A DNA stretch of 64,000 nt from Microvirga aerilata. GTDB lineage: Bacteria; Pseudomonadota; Alphaproteobacteria; Rhizobiales; Beijerinckiaceae. Both the position numbers and the translations under genes were made by a program. The stretch's first letter is position 1; each line of letters begins with the position of its first letter. Of this stretch, positions 7,168-16,857 are shown piece by piece. The notes below the pieces were generated by a model, which ran no database searches, was not told where the DNA came from, and was given only the letters and a program-made list of their open reading frames with translations. The DNA is taken from the NCBI RefSeq assembly GCF_016743775.1, contig NZ_JAEQMY010000002.1:62001-126000 (forward strand). Reading direction: 5' to 3'.

Positions 7168-9219
7168 ATGACACTGACGAGGCGTCTTCTCCTTCTTGCT
7201 TTGATTTCGGTTCTGCCGGCGATCGTGATTTGGACCTACACGGAAGTTTCTCTGCGCCGCGACCGGGAAGCCGAAGTGAACGACCTCGCGATCAGGCAGG
7301 CCCAGCTGGTGGGCGCGGAGCTCGAGCGGATCTTCGACGGCGTCTACGGCCTCCTGCTCGCCATCGACGAGACCCGGTCCATCCGCTCCTTCGACACGGC
7401 CGTCTGCAGTCCATACCTGAAAGCAATTCAGGAGAAGGTGCCGTATGTCCTGTCCTTCGTGGCCATGGACATCAGCGGCCATATCCGGTGCCGGCCCACG
7501 GGCACCATCGACACCCAGCACTACTATGCGGACCGAGCCTATTTTCACAATGCGATCAGCGTGAGAGGCTTCGTGGTCGGCGACTATACGCCGGTCTTCG
7601 AGGAAGGCGGGCTTAGACCTCATCCGGTGCTGCCGCTCGCCCTGCCGATCTGGGACGAAAGAGGCGAGCTGGTAGGCGTGCTGGCGGCGGCCCTGGACCT
7701 GAAATGGCTGGCCCAGAAGGTGAAGGAGCGCACGGTGCCGGAAAACGGCTCGGTGACGATCGCCGACCGGAGAGGCGTCGTGATCGTGCAGGATCCTCAA
7801 CCGGAGCGCCTGCTCGGAAAGCTGCTGCCCCAGGATTATCTGAACCAGGCCCGGGCCAGGTCCGTGGGCACGGCCCAGATCGTTGGCCCCGACGGGGTTC
7901 GGCGCGTGGTGGGCTACAGCCCGTTCGCGGTCGCCCCGCAGGACGTCTACATCAATGTGGGCCTGTCCACGAAAGCGGCCTTCGCGTCCATCAACCAGGC
8001 CGCGCGGCGCGGCTTCATGCTGATTGCGGCGGCGCTCATCCTGGCGCTCTCCCTGTCGGCCCTGCTCAGCAGGGCTTTCATCACCCAGCCCTTCGACCGT
8101 CTGATCGGCGCCGTGCGCGACTGGCGCCAGGGCAATTACCAGGCACGGATCGACATTCCTGGAAAGGCGGGGGAGTTCGGCATCCTGGCCAGGGCCTTCA
8201 ACGATCTGTTGGACGATGTGGCCGAACGCCAGCAGGCGCTTCAGGCGAGCGAGGAGCGGGCGCGCCTGGCCCTGGAGGGCGGCCGCATGGGCACCTGGTG
8301 GTACGATCCGGCCAGGAATGCAGGCGGTTGGTCGAGCCAGGCCGCCGCAATGCTCGGGCTTCCGCCCGCCCCGACCAAGATGATCGCGCAGGAGTGGCGG
8401 GCGCTCATCCATCCAGACGACGTCGAACGCGTCTTCTCCAAGTGGCTCACCACGGTGAAGAACAAGGGCGAGTACGAGGACGAGTACCGGATCCGGCATC
8501 CCAATGGCGGCATCCGCTGGATCAACTCGAAGGGGCGCGTCTTCCTGGATGCTCAGAAGAAGCCGGTGTCCTTCGTGGGCATCTTCCAGGACATCACGGA
8601 GCAGAAGCAGGCGGAGGAGCAGCAGCGCTTCTTCCTCGACGAGTTGAACCACCGGGTGAAGAATACCCTGACCACCGTTCAGTCCATCGCGTCCCAAACC
8701 CTGCGCACCACCGAAACGCCCGAGCAGTTCCGGGAAGCCTTCGAGGGACGCCTGCTGGCCCTGTCGAAAACCCACAACCTGCTCACCCGCAAGTCCTGGC
8801 GCGAGGCGGAGCTGCGGGATATCGCCGAGCAGGAGCTGGCGCCCTATCGTAAGCCGGGCGACGAACGGGTCGTTCTCACCGGGCCGGACGTCAAGCTGCC
8901 CGCCCGCTACGCGATCAATCTGGGCCTGGTCCTCCACGAGCTGGTGACGAACGCCGCCAAATACGGCGCGCTCTCCACGAATTCCGGGCATCTGGAGGTC
9001 GCCTGGACGGTTGTCGAAAGGCCTGATCGTCCGCAGCAGCTTCGCATTCACTGGACCGAGACGGGCGGACCGCCGGTGGCGCCGCCCAAGCGCCAAGGCT
9101 TCGGGTCGCGCCTGATCCGCCGCAGCATCGAGGGCGAGCTCGGAGGCTACATGGTGCTCAACTTCGCGGAGGCCGGCGTTTCCTACGACATCTCCGTGCC
9201 CCTGAGCCCAGGGGCCTAA
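7168..9219 (+). CDS. HWE-family sensor histidine kinase with Cache, HAMP and PAS domains
   Basis: A 683-residue membrane sensor. Two membrane helices (about 7-27 and 282-305) enclose a periplasmic double-Cache-like ligand domain. A HAMP linker, a PAS-3 type domain (about 365-480, with H-P-D-D-V and F-Q-D-I-T-E) and the kinase core follow. The phosphoacceptor motif E-L-N-H-R-V-K-N-T puts His near 495. The later R-I-H-W-T-E-T-G-G motif (His-Trp-x-Glu near 627) defines the HWE family, and the ATP site includes H-E-L-V-T-N-A-A-K-Y-G-A. I prefer this ATG, which starts right before the first helix, over a GTG at 7114. No response regulator is adjacent. In alphaproteobacteria such kinases often feed PhyR and the general stress response. 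Confidence 0.88.
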   Translation: MTLTRRLLLLALISVLPAIVIWTYTEVSLRRDREAEVNDLAIRQAQLVGAELERIFDGVYGLLLAIDETRSIRSFDTAVCSPYLKAIQEKVPYVLSFVAMDISGHIRCRPTGTIDTQHYYADRAYFHNAISVRGFVVGDYTPVFEEGGLRPHPVLPLALPIWDERGELVGVLAAALDLKWLAQKVKERTVPENGSVTIADRRGVVIVQDPQPERLLGKLLPQDYLNQARARSVGTAQIVGPDGVRRVVGYSPFAVAPQDVYINVGLSTKAAFASINQAARRGFMLIAAALILALSLSALLSRAFITQPFDRLIGAVRDWRQGNYQARIDIPGKAGEFGILARAFNDLLDDVAERQQALQASEERARLALEGGRMGTWWYDPARNAGGWSSQAAAMLGLPPAPTKMIAQEWRALIHPDDVERVFSKWLTTVKNKGEYEDEYRIRHPNGGIRWINSKGRVFLDAQKKPVSFVGIFQDITEQKQAEEQQRFFLDELNHRVKNTLTTVQSIASQTLRTTETPEQFREAFEGRLLALSKTHNLLTRKSWREAELRDIAEQELAPYRKPGDERVVLTGPDVKLPARYAINLGLVLHELVTNAAKYGALSTNSGHLEVAWTVVERPDRPQQLRIHWTETGGPPVAPPKRQGFGSRLIRRSIEGELGGYMVLNFAEAGVSYDISVPLSPGA

Positions 9220-10643
9220 CGGAGGATCATCCGGAGCAGGCGGTTCATGCGGCCGCCATAGGGCGGCTTGGTCATTCCCGCTCCGTTGAGGCGGGCCTGA
9301 CGGAAGACCGATCGCGCATGGCTGAAGGTTCTGAAGCCCGCCTCCCCGTGATAGGCCCCCATGCCGCTCGCCCCGACGCCGCCGAAGGGCAGCTCCTCCT
9401 GGACGCAATGCAGCAGCGTGTCGTTGACCGCCACGCCGCCAGAGACGGTTCGCTCGAGTATCCGGTCGACGGTTCCGCGATCCTGGCTGAACAGATAGAG
9501 CGCCAGAGGATGCGGTCGGGCGCCGATGAAGCGGCAGGCCGCGTCGAGATCGTCATAGGGCACCACGGGAAGCACGGGCCCGAAGATCTCCTCCCGCAGG
9601 GCGAGCGCATGATCCGGCACCTGGGTCAGAATGACGGGCGCGATCTTGCGCCCTGCCGCGTCCAGGGCCTCGCCCGCCGGGTTGATCTCGTGTGCGAGCG
9701 CGCCGTGTTCCCGCGCATCCGCAATGAGGCCGCGGATGCGCTCGTAATGCCGTTCATCGATGATGGAGGTGTAGTCGGGATTGTCGGCAAGCGTCGGGTA
9801 CAGCGTCGAGACGGCGTCCCGGAAGGCTGCGACGAACGCGGCCTCCCCGCTGCGGGGAACGAGCACGTAATCGGGCGCGATGCAGGTCTGGCCGGCGCTG
9901 AAGAGCTTGCCCACCGCGATCCGCTCGGCGGCTTTCGCGATCGGATAATCCGGTGCCACGAGGGCCGGGGACTTGCCCCCGAGTTCCAGGGTCACCGGCA
10001 CCAGGTTCTCGGCCGCCGCCAGCATCACCTGCCGCCCGACCGCGGTCGAGCCGGTAAACAGCAAGTGATCGAATTTGAGCCGGGTGAAGGCCTTCGCCAC
10101 GTCGGGCCCGCCCTGCACCACGGCGACCTCGCTTTCGTCGAAAACCTCGCCGATCACCTGCTCCAGCAGAGCGGACGTTCGGGGCGTGATCTCGGAGGGC
10201 TTGATCATGACCCGATTGCCCGCCGCCAGGGCTCCCACGAGGGGCCAGAGCGTCAGCTGGATCGGGTAGTTCCATGGGCTGACGATGCCGACCACTCCGA
10301 GCGGCTGATACAGAACGCGCCCCGATCCGGGCCGGAACATGAGCTGGATCGGACGGCGGCGCGGCTTCATCCACCGGCGAAAGTTCCGCCGGGCGTGACG
10401 CAGGGCGCCGATCACGGGATAAAGGTCGGCGAGCTTGGTCTCGTGCACCGAGCGATGCCCGAAATCCCGGCTGACCGCCTGGGCGAAATCGTCCGCATGG
10501 CGCACGATTGCATCCGCCAGCCCATCCAGGGCTTCAGCCCGCCGCTCGGGCGGGAGAGGTCCCTGTTCGGCCCAGGCTTGCCTTTGCAGGTTCAGGCAGG
10601 TTTGCAGCCTGTCTCTTGCGGGATTGGGAACGGCATCGTGCAC
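9216..10643 (-). CDS. NAD(P)-dependent aldehyde dehydrogenase, coniferyl-aldehyde-dehydrogenase-like
   Basis: A 475-residue aldehyde dehydrogenase of the short class-3/CalB-like group. It shows the cofactor strand V-S-P-W-N-Y-P-I, F-T-G-S-T-A-V-G-R, catalytic Glu in L-E-L-G-G-K-S, catalytic Cys in A-G-Q-T-C-I-A-P-D-Y, and E-I-F-G-P-V-L-P. The C-x-A-P-D-Y-V-L-V sequence is typical of coniferyl and fatty aldehyde dehydrogenases. The start is GTG with GGAG about 13 bases before it. Its 3' end overlaps the kinase gene by four bases tail to tail. It oxidises aldehydes to acids; aromatic or medium-chain substrates are likely but not proven. Confidence 0.88.
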   Translation of the reverse strand: MHDAVPNPARDRLQTCLNLQRQAWAEQGPLPPERRAEALDGLADAIVRHADDFAQAVSRDFGHRSVHETKLADLYPVIGALRHARRNFRRWMKPRRRPIQLMFRPGSGRVLYQPLGVVGIVSPWNYPIQLTLWPLVGALAAGNRVMIKPSEITPRTSALLEQVIGEVFDESEVAVVQGGPDVAKAFTRLKFDHLLFTGSTAVGRQVMLAAAENLVPVTLELGGKSPALVAPDYPIAKAAERIAVGKLFSAGQTCIAPDYVLVPRSGEAAFVAAFRDAVSTLYPTLADNPDYTSIIDERHYERIRGLIADAREHGALAHEINPAGEALDAAGRKIAPVILTQVPDHALALREEIFGPVLPVVPYDDLDAACRFIGARPHPLALYLFSQDRGTVDRILERTVSGGVAVNDTLLHCVQEELPFGGVGASGMGAYHGEAGFRTFSHARSVFRQARLNGAGMTKPPYGGRMNRLLRMILR

Positions 10644-10801
10644 GGGTCGAATGGCTCCGCCTGGTCAGGGTGACAATATGGTGGAGCCGACACCATTCTC
10701 AACCAAGCACTGCTTTTCGGGTGATTTCGGCCGAAGAACGGATTGACGGAACGTCAGAGATGGCAAGGATGGCCTATCGGCCGTGAGGCAGCAGGAGAAC
10801 C

Positions 10802-12415
10802 ATGTTGAGCAGCCCCTCCCCCGTGCTGTCGATCGAGAACCTTTCCATCGGCCTGCCCGCTCTGGCCGACCGGCAGCATGCCATCAAGGGCCTGTCGCTT
10901 TCCATCGATCCCGGCGAGACGCTCTGCGTCGTGGGCGAATCCGGCTCCGGCAAGTCCATGACCGCCATGGCCGCCATCGGCCTCCTGCCGGGAGGCGTCG
11001 AGGTCCTGTCGGGCTCGATCAGGCTGGCCGGGCGCGATCTCCTGTCCCTCGACGAGGCCGGCTGGTGCGACGTTCGCGGGCGGGAGGTCGGCACGGTGTT
11101 TCAGGAGCCGATGACCTCCCTCAACCCGGTGATGCGGGTGGCGGACCAGATCTCCGAGACCTTCCGGGCGCACGGCCTGCTGAAACCCGCCGAGCGTGAC
11201 CGGCGCGTCCTCGATCTCCTAACCGAGGTGCACCTGCCCAACCCGGAGCTGATCGCCAGGGCCTATCCGCATGAGCTCTCCGGCGGGCAAAGGCAGCGGG
11301 TGATGATCGCCATGGCCTTGGCGCTCGAGCCGAAGCTCCTCATCGCGGACGAACCCACGACGGCCCTCGACGTGACCACCCAGGCGCAGGTGCTGAAGCT
11401 GATCGACAACCTGCGCCGCAAGATGGGCACGGCCGTTCTCTTCATCACCCACGATTTCGGCGTGGTCGCCGAGATCGCCGACCGGGTGGCCGTGCTCCAG
11501 CACGGGGAGCTTGTGGAGGAGGGAACCGCCGAGGAGGTGCTGACCCGGCCGCAGCACCCCTACACCAAACGGCTTCTGGCGGCGGTGCCCTCTCTCGTCC
11601 CCCCTGCGCCCAAGCAGCTCCAGAGCCAGCCCATCACCTTGAGGGTGGGCGCCCTGACCAAGTCCTATGGAGGGCGGGGTTTCTTCAAAAAGAGCCGCGA
11701 GGTCCAGGCCGCCGATGCGGTGAGCTTCGACATACGGCGCGGCGAGACCCTGGGGCTCGTGGGCGAATCCGGCTCCGGCAAGTCCACGGTGGGGCGCTGC
11801 GTGCTGCGCCTGATCGAGCCTGACGGAGGCGCCATCGACATTGGCGACCTACCCTTCGGCACCCTGTCGCAGCGCGACCTGCGACCCCACCGGCGCCGGA
11901 TCCAGATGGTGTTCCAGGACCCCTTCGCCTCCCTCAACCCGAGACGAACTGTCGGGCGCATCATCGCGGAGGGGCCGATCACCCAAGGAACGGACCCGGC
12001 CAAGGCCCTGGACGACGCCCGCATCCTCCTGGAAAAGGTCGGCTTGCCGGCCCAGGCCATCGACCGCTATCCCCACGAATTCTCCGGCGGGCAGCGCCAG
12101 CGCATCGGCATTGCCCGGGCGCTCGCCATGAGGCCGGACGTTCTGGTGGCTGACGAGGCGGTCTCGGCTCTCGACGTGTCGGTGCAGGCCGACATTCTCA
12201 GGCTGATCCGGGATCTGCAGGAGGAGCTGGGGCTTGCCATCCTGTTCATCACCCACGATCTGCGGGTAGCCGCCCAGATCTGCGACCGCGTAGCAGTTAT
12301 GCAAAAAGGGCGGATTGTGGAAATGGCCGAAACCGCGCAACTCTTCGCCCATCCGCAGGACGCGTATACGCGCCAGCTCCTGGCCGCGGTGCCGGGCATG
12401 AACAAGATGATTTAG
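10802..12415 (+). CDS. Dipeptide/nickel-type ABC transporter, fused two-domain ATPase (DppD-DppF)
   Basis: A 537-residue protein carrying two complete ABC domains that are separate genes in many bacteria. Both have Walker A G-E-S-G-S-G-K-S, signatures L-S-G-G-Q-R-Q-R and F-S-G-G-Q-R-Q-R, and a C-terminal oligopeptide/dipeptide extension ([13 protein letters not shown] and [12 protein letters not shown]). It powers import through two DppB/DppC-type permeases, which here lie 4.6 kb downstream. AGGAG precedes the ATG. Only 13 bases separate it from the next gene, so it heads an operon that couples uptake to aldehyde and alcohol oxidation. Confidence 0.93.
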   Translation: MLSSPSPVLSIENLSIGLPALADRQHAIKGLSLSIDPGETLCVVGESGSGKSMTAMAAIGLLPGGVEVLSGSIRLAGRDLLSLDEAGWCDVRGREVGTVFQEPMTSLNPVMRVADQISETFRAHGLLKPAERDRRVLDLLTEVHLPNPELIARAYPHELSGGQRQRVMIAMALALEPKLLIADEPTTALDVTTQAQVLKLIDNLRRKMGTAVLFITHDFGVVAEIADRVAVLQHGELVEEGTAEEVLTRPQHPYTKRLLAAVPSLVPPAPKQLQSQPITLRVGALTKSYGGRGFFKKSREVQAADAVSFDIRRGETLGLVGESGSGKSTVGRCVLRLIEPDGGAIDIGDLPFGTLSQRDLRPHRRRIQMVFQDPFASLNPRRTVGRIIAEGPITQGTDPAKALDDARILLEKVGLPAQAIDRYPHEFSGGQRQRIGIARALAMRPDVLVADEAVSALDVSVQADILRLIRDLQEELGLAILFITHDLRVAAQICDRVAVMQKGRIVEMAETAQLFAHPQDAYTRQLLAAVPGMNKMI

Positions 12416-12428
12416 GGAGACGAAGCCC

Positions 12429-13901
12429 GTGAACGATCAGGTCAGCGCGCCGGTTGCGCCCACCATGGTTTTCCAGAACCTCATCGGCGGACAGGAGCGT
12501 CCGTCCTCCGACGGCATGACCCTGGACGTGCTGTCCCCGATTGACGGCGCGCCCCTCGCCAGCATCGCTGCCGGAACGGCCCAGGACATCGACGACGCCG
12601 TGAACGCCGCCCGCGCCGCCTTCGAGGGCGCCTGGGGCAAGCTCACCGCAACGGAGCGCGGACGCCTGCTCATGAAGCTGGCTGCCGCCGTCGAGGCCCG
12701 CGCCGACGAGCTCGCCCTTCTGGAGAGCCGCGACAACGGCAAACCCCTGCGCCAGTCCCGGGCCGACGCCATCGCGCTCGCCCGCTACTTCGAGTTCTAC
12801 GGCAGCGCCGCCGACAAGCTGCACGGCGATGTGATCCCCTATCTCAACACCCACTTCGTTGGGGTCGAACGGGTGCCGCACGGGGTGACGGGGCACATCG
12901 TGCCCTGGAACTATCCCATGCAGATCTTCGGCCGCTCCGTGGGCGCCGCGCTTGCTGCCGGCAACGCCACCGTGGTCAAGCCCGCGGAGGACGCCTCGCT
13001 GACGATCCTGCGCGTGTCGGCGCTTGCCCGCGAGGTCGGCTTTCCCGACGGTGCGCTGAACGTGGTGACGGGCCTCGGCCGCACGGCCGGCGCGGCCCTT
13101 GCCGGTCATCCGGGCATCGACTTCCTGTCCTTCACCGGCAGCCCGGAGACCGGCACCGCGGTCCAGACGGCAGCGGCCAGGAACCATGTGGGCGTGACCT
13201 TGGAGCTCGGCGGCAAGTCGGCCCAGGTGGTCTTCGACGATGCCGATCTCGAACGCGCCCTGCCCGCCCTCGTCAACGCCATCATCCAGAATGGCGGCCA
13301 GACCTGCTCGGCAGGCAGCCGCCTGCTGATCCAGCGCGGCATCTTCCAGGACGTGGTCGATGCCGTCGCCGAGCGCTTCCGCACGTTGCGCGCGGGCCAT
13401 CCCGAGCGCGAGCCCGATCTCGGCCCCATGATCAACCAGGCCCAGCAGCGGCGCGTCCTCGGCTACTTGGAGCGCGGCCGCAACGAGGGCCTGACCATCA
13501 TTGGCGAAGGGGTGGTGGCCCTCGATGCGCCTCCGGGCGGCTACTATGTGGCTCCGGCCTTCCTCGCCCCTGTCCCGCACGAGAGCATCCTGTCCCAGGA
13601 AGAGGTCTTCGGCCCGGTTCTGGTGGCAACACCCTTCGAGGACGAGGCGGAAGCGATCCGGCTGGCCAACGGCACGCAATACGGCCTTGCGGCGGGCGTA
13701 TGGACCCGCGACGCCATGCGCTCCACCCGGGTCGGCCGTTCCATGCGGGCAGGCCAGGTTTTCGTGAACTGCTACGGCGCGGGCGGCGGCATCGAGCTGC
13801 CCTTCGGGGGCTTCGGCCGCTCGGGCCATGGCCGCGAGAAGGGCTTCGAGGGGCTGATCGAGTTCACCACGACCAAGACCCTCGTCATCGCGCACGGATA
13901 G
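12429..13901 (+). CDS. NAD-dependent aldehyde dehydrogenase (betaine-aldehyde-dehydrogenase-like)
   Basis: A 490-residue full-length aldehyde dehydrogenase. It shows V-P-W-N-Y-P-M, F-T-G-S-P-E-T-G, catalytic Glu in L-E-L-G-G-K-S and catalytic Cys in G-G-Q-T-C-S-A-G-S-R, plus E-V-F-G-P-V-L. The start is GTG with GGGAG about 10 bases upstream, and the gene follows the ATPase by 13 bases. The G-Q-T-C-S-A-G-S-R form is common in aldehyde dehydrogenases of amino-aldehyde, betaine-aldehyde and hydroxy-aldehyde pathways. It probably oxidises an aldehyde made from the compound taken up by the ABC importer. The specific substrate is not determined. Confidence 0.9.
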   Translation: MNDQVSAPVAPTMVFQNLIGGQERPSSDGMTLDVLSPIDGAPLASIAAGTAQDIDDAVNAARAAFEGAWGKLTATERGRLLMKLAAAVEARADELALLESRDNGKPLRQSRADAIALARYFEFYGSAADKLHGDVIPYLNTHFVGVERVPHGVTGHIVPWNYPMQIFGRSVGAALAAGNATVVKPAEDASLTILRVSALAREVGFPDGALNVVTGLGRTAGAALAGHPGIDFLSFTGSPETGTAVQTAAARNHVGVTLELGGKSAQVVFDDADLERALPALVNAIIQNGGQTCSAGSRLLIQRGIFQDVVDAVAERFRTLRAGHPEREPDLGPMINQAQQRRVLGYLERGRNEGLTIIGEGVVALDAPPGGYYVAPAFLAPVPHESILSQEEVFGPVLVATPFEDEAEAIRLANGTQYGLAAGVWTRDAMRSTRVGRSMRAGQVFVNCYGAGGGIELPFGGFGRSGHGREKGFEGLIEFTTTKTLVIAHG

Positions 13902-13921
13902 GCCTCGTAAAGAGCGGGCAG

Positions 13922-14041
13922 CCCTCCTCCCCCTTGTGGAGAGGAGTTGGAGGCGGGGGTGTTGGCGCCACACGCGGATAGGCTATCGCTCACACCCCCA
14001 CCCGGCCGCTACGCGGCACCCCCTCCCCACAAGGGGGAGGG
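13922..14041. repeat. Long interspersed palindromic element
   Basis: A 120-bp element fills most of the gap between two operon genes. Its outer arms contain TCCCCCTTGTGG and CCACAAGGGGGA. An inner pair, GGGGGTGT (13955-13962) and ACACCCCC (13992-13999), gives a second stem. The transcript could fold into a long two-stage hairpin. Such elements are scattered through Hyphomicrobiales genomes. Here it sits inside a transcription unit, where it may act in mRNA processing or partial termination. Confidence 0.7.
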
Positions 14042-14068
14042 AAAAGCACACGTTGAAAGGAAAGAACC

Positions 14069-14818
14069 ATGAATCGCCTCGAAGGCAAGGTGGCGCTGAT
14101 CACAGGCGCCGGCTCCGGCTTCGGCCTGGGTATCGCGGAAACATTCGCCCGCGAAGGCGCCCGGGTCGCTATCATCGACATCAACGAAGCGGCGGCAAAG
14201 AGCGCAGCCGACCAGATCGGCGCGAGCGCCATCGGCCTTGCGGCCGACGTGTCGAAGGCCTCCGACGTGAATGCCGCCGTGGAGCAGACGGTCGCCGCCT
14301 TCGGCAAGCTCGATATCGTGGTGAACAATGCCGGCATCAGCCACCGCAACCGGCCGATGCTGGAGGTGGAGGAAGACGAGTTCGACCGGGTCTTCGCGGT
14401 GAACGTGAAGTCGATCTACCTTTTCGCCCGAGCGGCCGTTCCACTGATGCAGGGCCAGGGCGGCGGCGCGATCATCAATGTGGGTTCGACGGCGGGCCTG
14501 CGCCCGCGTCCCGGGCTTACCTGGTACAACAGCACCAAAGGCGCCGTGCACACCATGACCAAATCCATGGCCGTGGAACTCGCCCCCAACAGGATCCGCG
14601 TCTGCGCCCTGGCGCCAGTTGCCGGCGAGACGCCGCTGCTCGCCACCTTCATGGGCGAGGACACGCCCCAGAAGCGCGAGCAGTTCGTCAACTCGATCCC
14701 GCTCGGCCGCTTCTCCACCCCCCAGGACATCGCCAACGCAGCCCTCTACCTCGCCTCCGACGAGGCCAGCATGATCACCGGCGTGGTGCTGGAGGTCGAT
14801 GGGGGGCGGTGCATTTAG
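14069..14818 (+). CDS. SDR family NAD(P)-dependent oxidoreductase
   Basis: A 249-residue classical short-chain dehydrogenase. It shows T-G-A-G-S-G-F-G-L-G-I for cofactor binding, Asp at the end of strand 2 (A-I-I-D-I-N), which favours NAD over NADP, N-N-A-G-I-S-H-R-N, catalytic Ser in N-V-G-S-T-A, and Y-N-S-T-K. AAAGGA lies 10 bases before the ATG. Its place after the ABC ATPase and aldehyde dehydrogenase suggests that it oxidises an alcohol (or reduces a ketone) in the same catabolic route. FabG-like proteins look similar, but fatty-acid genes are absent here. Confidence 0.88.
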   Translation: MNRLEGKVALITGAGSGFGLGIAETFAREGARVAIIDINEAAAKSAADQIGASAIGLAADVSKASDVNAAVEQTVAAFGKLDIVVNNAGISHRNRPMLEVEEDEFDRVFAVNVKSIYLFARAAVPLMQGQGGGAIINVGSTAGLRPRPGLTWYNSTKGAVHTMTKSMAVELAPNRIRVCALAPVAGETPLLATFMGEDTPQKREQFVNSIPLGRFSTPQDIANAALYLASDEASMITGVVLEVDGGRCI

Positions 14819-14857
14819 CGCGGCGCGTTTACCCCTTGCGAGGAGGGCTTATACGCT

Positions 14858-15145
14858 TCAGCCCTTCTGCCACACGAACGGCAGCGGGGCCTCGCGGAAA
14901 GCAAACCTGTCGAGATGTGAGGCGACGACGCCCTTCATCCGCTGCAGCGTTTCGTCGTCCTCGGCTTCAACCGTGACCGTCAGGGTATCGGCACTTGCCG
15001 CCATGGTGGCTATGGCGTTTGGAAAGCGGACGACGCCCTCACTCTCCCTCAATTTCACATCGAGCTTGTGGCTCCAGTGCTTGCAGAGCTGCTGGAGATA
15101 TTTGGCCCCGTTCGTAGTGGGCACCCGTGCCTTTTCAACAGCCAT
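14858..15145 (-). CDS. DUF2218 family protein
   Basis: A 95-residue protein whose sequence matches DUF2218: A-R-V-P-T-T-N-G-A-K-Y-L-Q-Q-L-C-K-H-W-S-H-K near the start and V-V-A-S-H-L-D-R-F-A-F-R-E at the end. The start ATG gives M-A-V-E-K-A-R-V. The His/Cys/Trp cluster at 20-28 is the conserved core. The function of the family is unknown; members often lie near iron or siderophore genes, but none are seen here. It is transcribed against the surrounding ABC-transporter operon and splits it in two. Confidence 0.85.
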   Translation of the reverse strand: MAVEKARVPTTNGAKYLQQLCKHWSHKLDVKLRESEGVVRFPNAIATMAASADTLTVTVEAEDDETLQRMKGVVASHLDRFAFREAPLPFVWQKG

Positions 15146-15337
15146 GTCAAAGCCTTTCCCTGCCGCCGAAGCCGTTTGGAAGAGCTGGCCTGCGGTATGT
15201 CGGCGAGGCTGCTTAGGCCTCTGCGGGGCTGAAGTTAAGTGAACAATCCGTAATGACCATCTTCCATCCGTCGTGATCCTGCGTAAGCTGGTCCCACCGC
15301 GAGCAATCGCACGACATACCCGATGGAGATCCGCCTG

Positions 15338-16819
15338 ATGACGAAGCGCCTTCTGACTGCCGCCCTCCTTCTCGCCGTCAGCGTCATCCCGGCCCATGCC
15401 GCCAAGACCTCCCTCGTGGTGGGCATGCCCATCGAGCCGCCGGGCCTCGATCCCACCGTTGCGGCGCCTGTCGCCATTCGCGAAGTCACCTGGGTCAATC
15501 TTTATGAAGGGCTCGTGCGCATCGACAAAGCCGGCAAGGTGCAGCCGCTTCTGGCCAAAAGCTGGGAGATTGCGCCGGATGGGCTGACCTATACGTTCCG
15601 CCTGCAGGAAGGCGTGAAGTTCCATGACGGCTCGACCTTCGATTCCGCCGACGTGAAATTCGCCTTCGATCGCGCCCGCGACCCGAAATCCACCAATGCG
15701 CAGAAGCAGATCTTCGCCCCCATCAGCTCCATCGAGACGCCCGATCCGGCCACGGTGGTGATCAGGCTGAAAGAGACCTCGGGCAACTTCCTCTACTATC
15801 TCGGCTGGGGCGATGCGGTGATCGTGGCGCCCGAGACGGCGGCGAACAATGCGGCCAATCCGGTCGGCACCGGGCCGTTCAAGTTCAAGTCCTGGACCCG
15901 GGGAGACCGGGTCGAGCTGACCCGCAATGCCGACTACTGGCAGAAGGACAAGACCAAGCTCGACACGGTCACGTTCCGGTTCATCAGCGATGCGCAGGCG
16001 CAGGTCGCGGCCCTCCGGGCAGGCGACGTGGATGCCTTCCCCAACCTCGGAGCGTCCGAGCTCTTTGCCGAGTTCCAGAAGGATGCGCGCTTCAAGGCCG
16101 TCGCCGGCAACACGGAGGGCGAGACGGTCGCCGGCCTCAACAGCGCCAAGAAGCCCTTCGACGACGTGCGGGTGCGCCGCGCCCTCATGCATGCGGTCGA
16201 CCGCAAGACCTTGATCGAGGGCGCCTATTCGGGCTTCGGACAGCCGATCGGCAGCTTCTTCTCCCCCAACAATCCGGCCTTCGTGGATACCACCAACGTC
16301 GTTCCCTACGATGTGGAGAAGGCGAAGGCTCTGCTGAAGGAGGCAGGCTACGGCGACGGCCTGTCGATCACGATCAAGAGCCCGCAGATGGCCTATGCCA
16401 GCCGCTCGGCGGAGCTCCTCTCCGCCATGCTGAGCGAGGCCGGTGTGGAGCTGAAGATCATCCCCACCGAATTCCCGGCGAAGTGGATCGAGGAGGTTTT
16501 CAAGGCCAAGGACTACGACATGACCATCGTGTCCCACACGGAGCCGCTCGACATCGATATCTTCGCCCGCGACAGCTACTACTTCAACTACAAGAACGAG
16601 AAGTTCAAGGCGCTGGTGGCCGAAGCCGCCAAGACCACGGACGAGAAGGCGCGCTTTGCCAAATACGCCGAGGCGCAGAAGATCCTGGCGGAAGACGTTC
16701 CTGCCCTCTTCCTCTTCCAGCTGCCGAAGCTCGGCGTGTGGAACGCGAAGGTGCAGGGCCTGTGGGAGAACTCGCCGATCCCGTCGAACGACGTGACGGA
16801 AGTTTCGTGGACGGAGTGA
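15338..16819 (+). CDS. Peptide/nickel-type ABC transporter substrate-binding protein (SBP family 5)
   Basis: A 493-residue periplasmic protein. The start gives M-T-K-R-L-L-T-A-A-L-L-L-A-V-S-V with a signal peptidase site A-H-A/A-K; an ATG five codons earlier lacks a Shine-Dalgarno. Family-5 features include G-L-D-P-T-V, W-E-I-A-P-D-G-L-T-Y-T-F-R-L, V-K-F-H-D-G-S and the N-P-V-G-T-G-P-F-K motif. These proteins bind di- or oligopeptides, opines, nickel chelates, glutathione or some sugars. With the ALDH and SDR genes nearby, an opine- or amine-like solute is plausible. It serves the two permeases downstream and the fused ATPase upstream. Confidence 0.92.
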   Translation: MTKRLLTAALLLAVSVIPAHAAKTSLVVGMPIEPPGLDPTVAAPVAIREVTWVNLYEGLVRIDKAGKVQPLLAKSWEIAPDGLTYTFRLQEGVKFHDGSTFDSADVKFAFDRARDPKSTNAQKQIFAPISSIETPDPATVVIRLKETSGNFLYYLGWGDAVIVAPETAANNAANPVGTGPFKFKSWTRGDRVELTRNADYWQKDKTKLDTVTFRFISDAQAQVAALRAGDVDAFPNLGASELFAEFQKDARFKAVAGNTEGETVAGLNSAKKPFDDVRVRRALMHAVDRKTLIEGAYSGFGQPIGSFFSPNNPAFVDTTNVVPYDVEKAKALLKEAGYGDGLSITIKSPQMAYASRSAELLSAMLSEAGVELKIIPTEFPAKWIEEVFKAKDYDMTIVSHTEPLDIDIFARDSYYFNYKNEKFKALVAEAAKTTDEKARFAKYAEAQKILAEDVPALFLFQLPKLGVWNAKVQGLWENSPIPSNDVTEVSWTE

Positions 16820-16857
16820 GCTTGGCTCACTGTCGTTCGTTAAAACCCTTTACGCGT

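Noticed and set aside
5974-9408. A 1144-codon open frame on the minus strand across the ABC-F and kinase genes
   Set aside because: It is a high-GC antisense shadow. Both real genes have full domain motifs in other frames, and this frame gives low-complexity Arg/Gly/His-rich sequence with no family.
12297-13973. A 558-codon minus-strand frame across the aldehyde dehydrogenase
   Set aside because: It is the antisense of a gene with all ALDH catalytic residues, and no homology is visible.
15146-16537. Upstream part of a 559-codon minus-strand frame that ends in DUF2218
   Set aside because: Only the last 95 codons match a family. The rest is antisense of the binding-protein gene. I kept the short DUF2218 gene.
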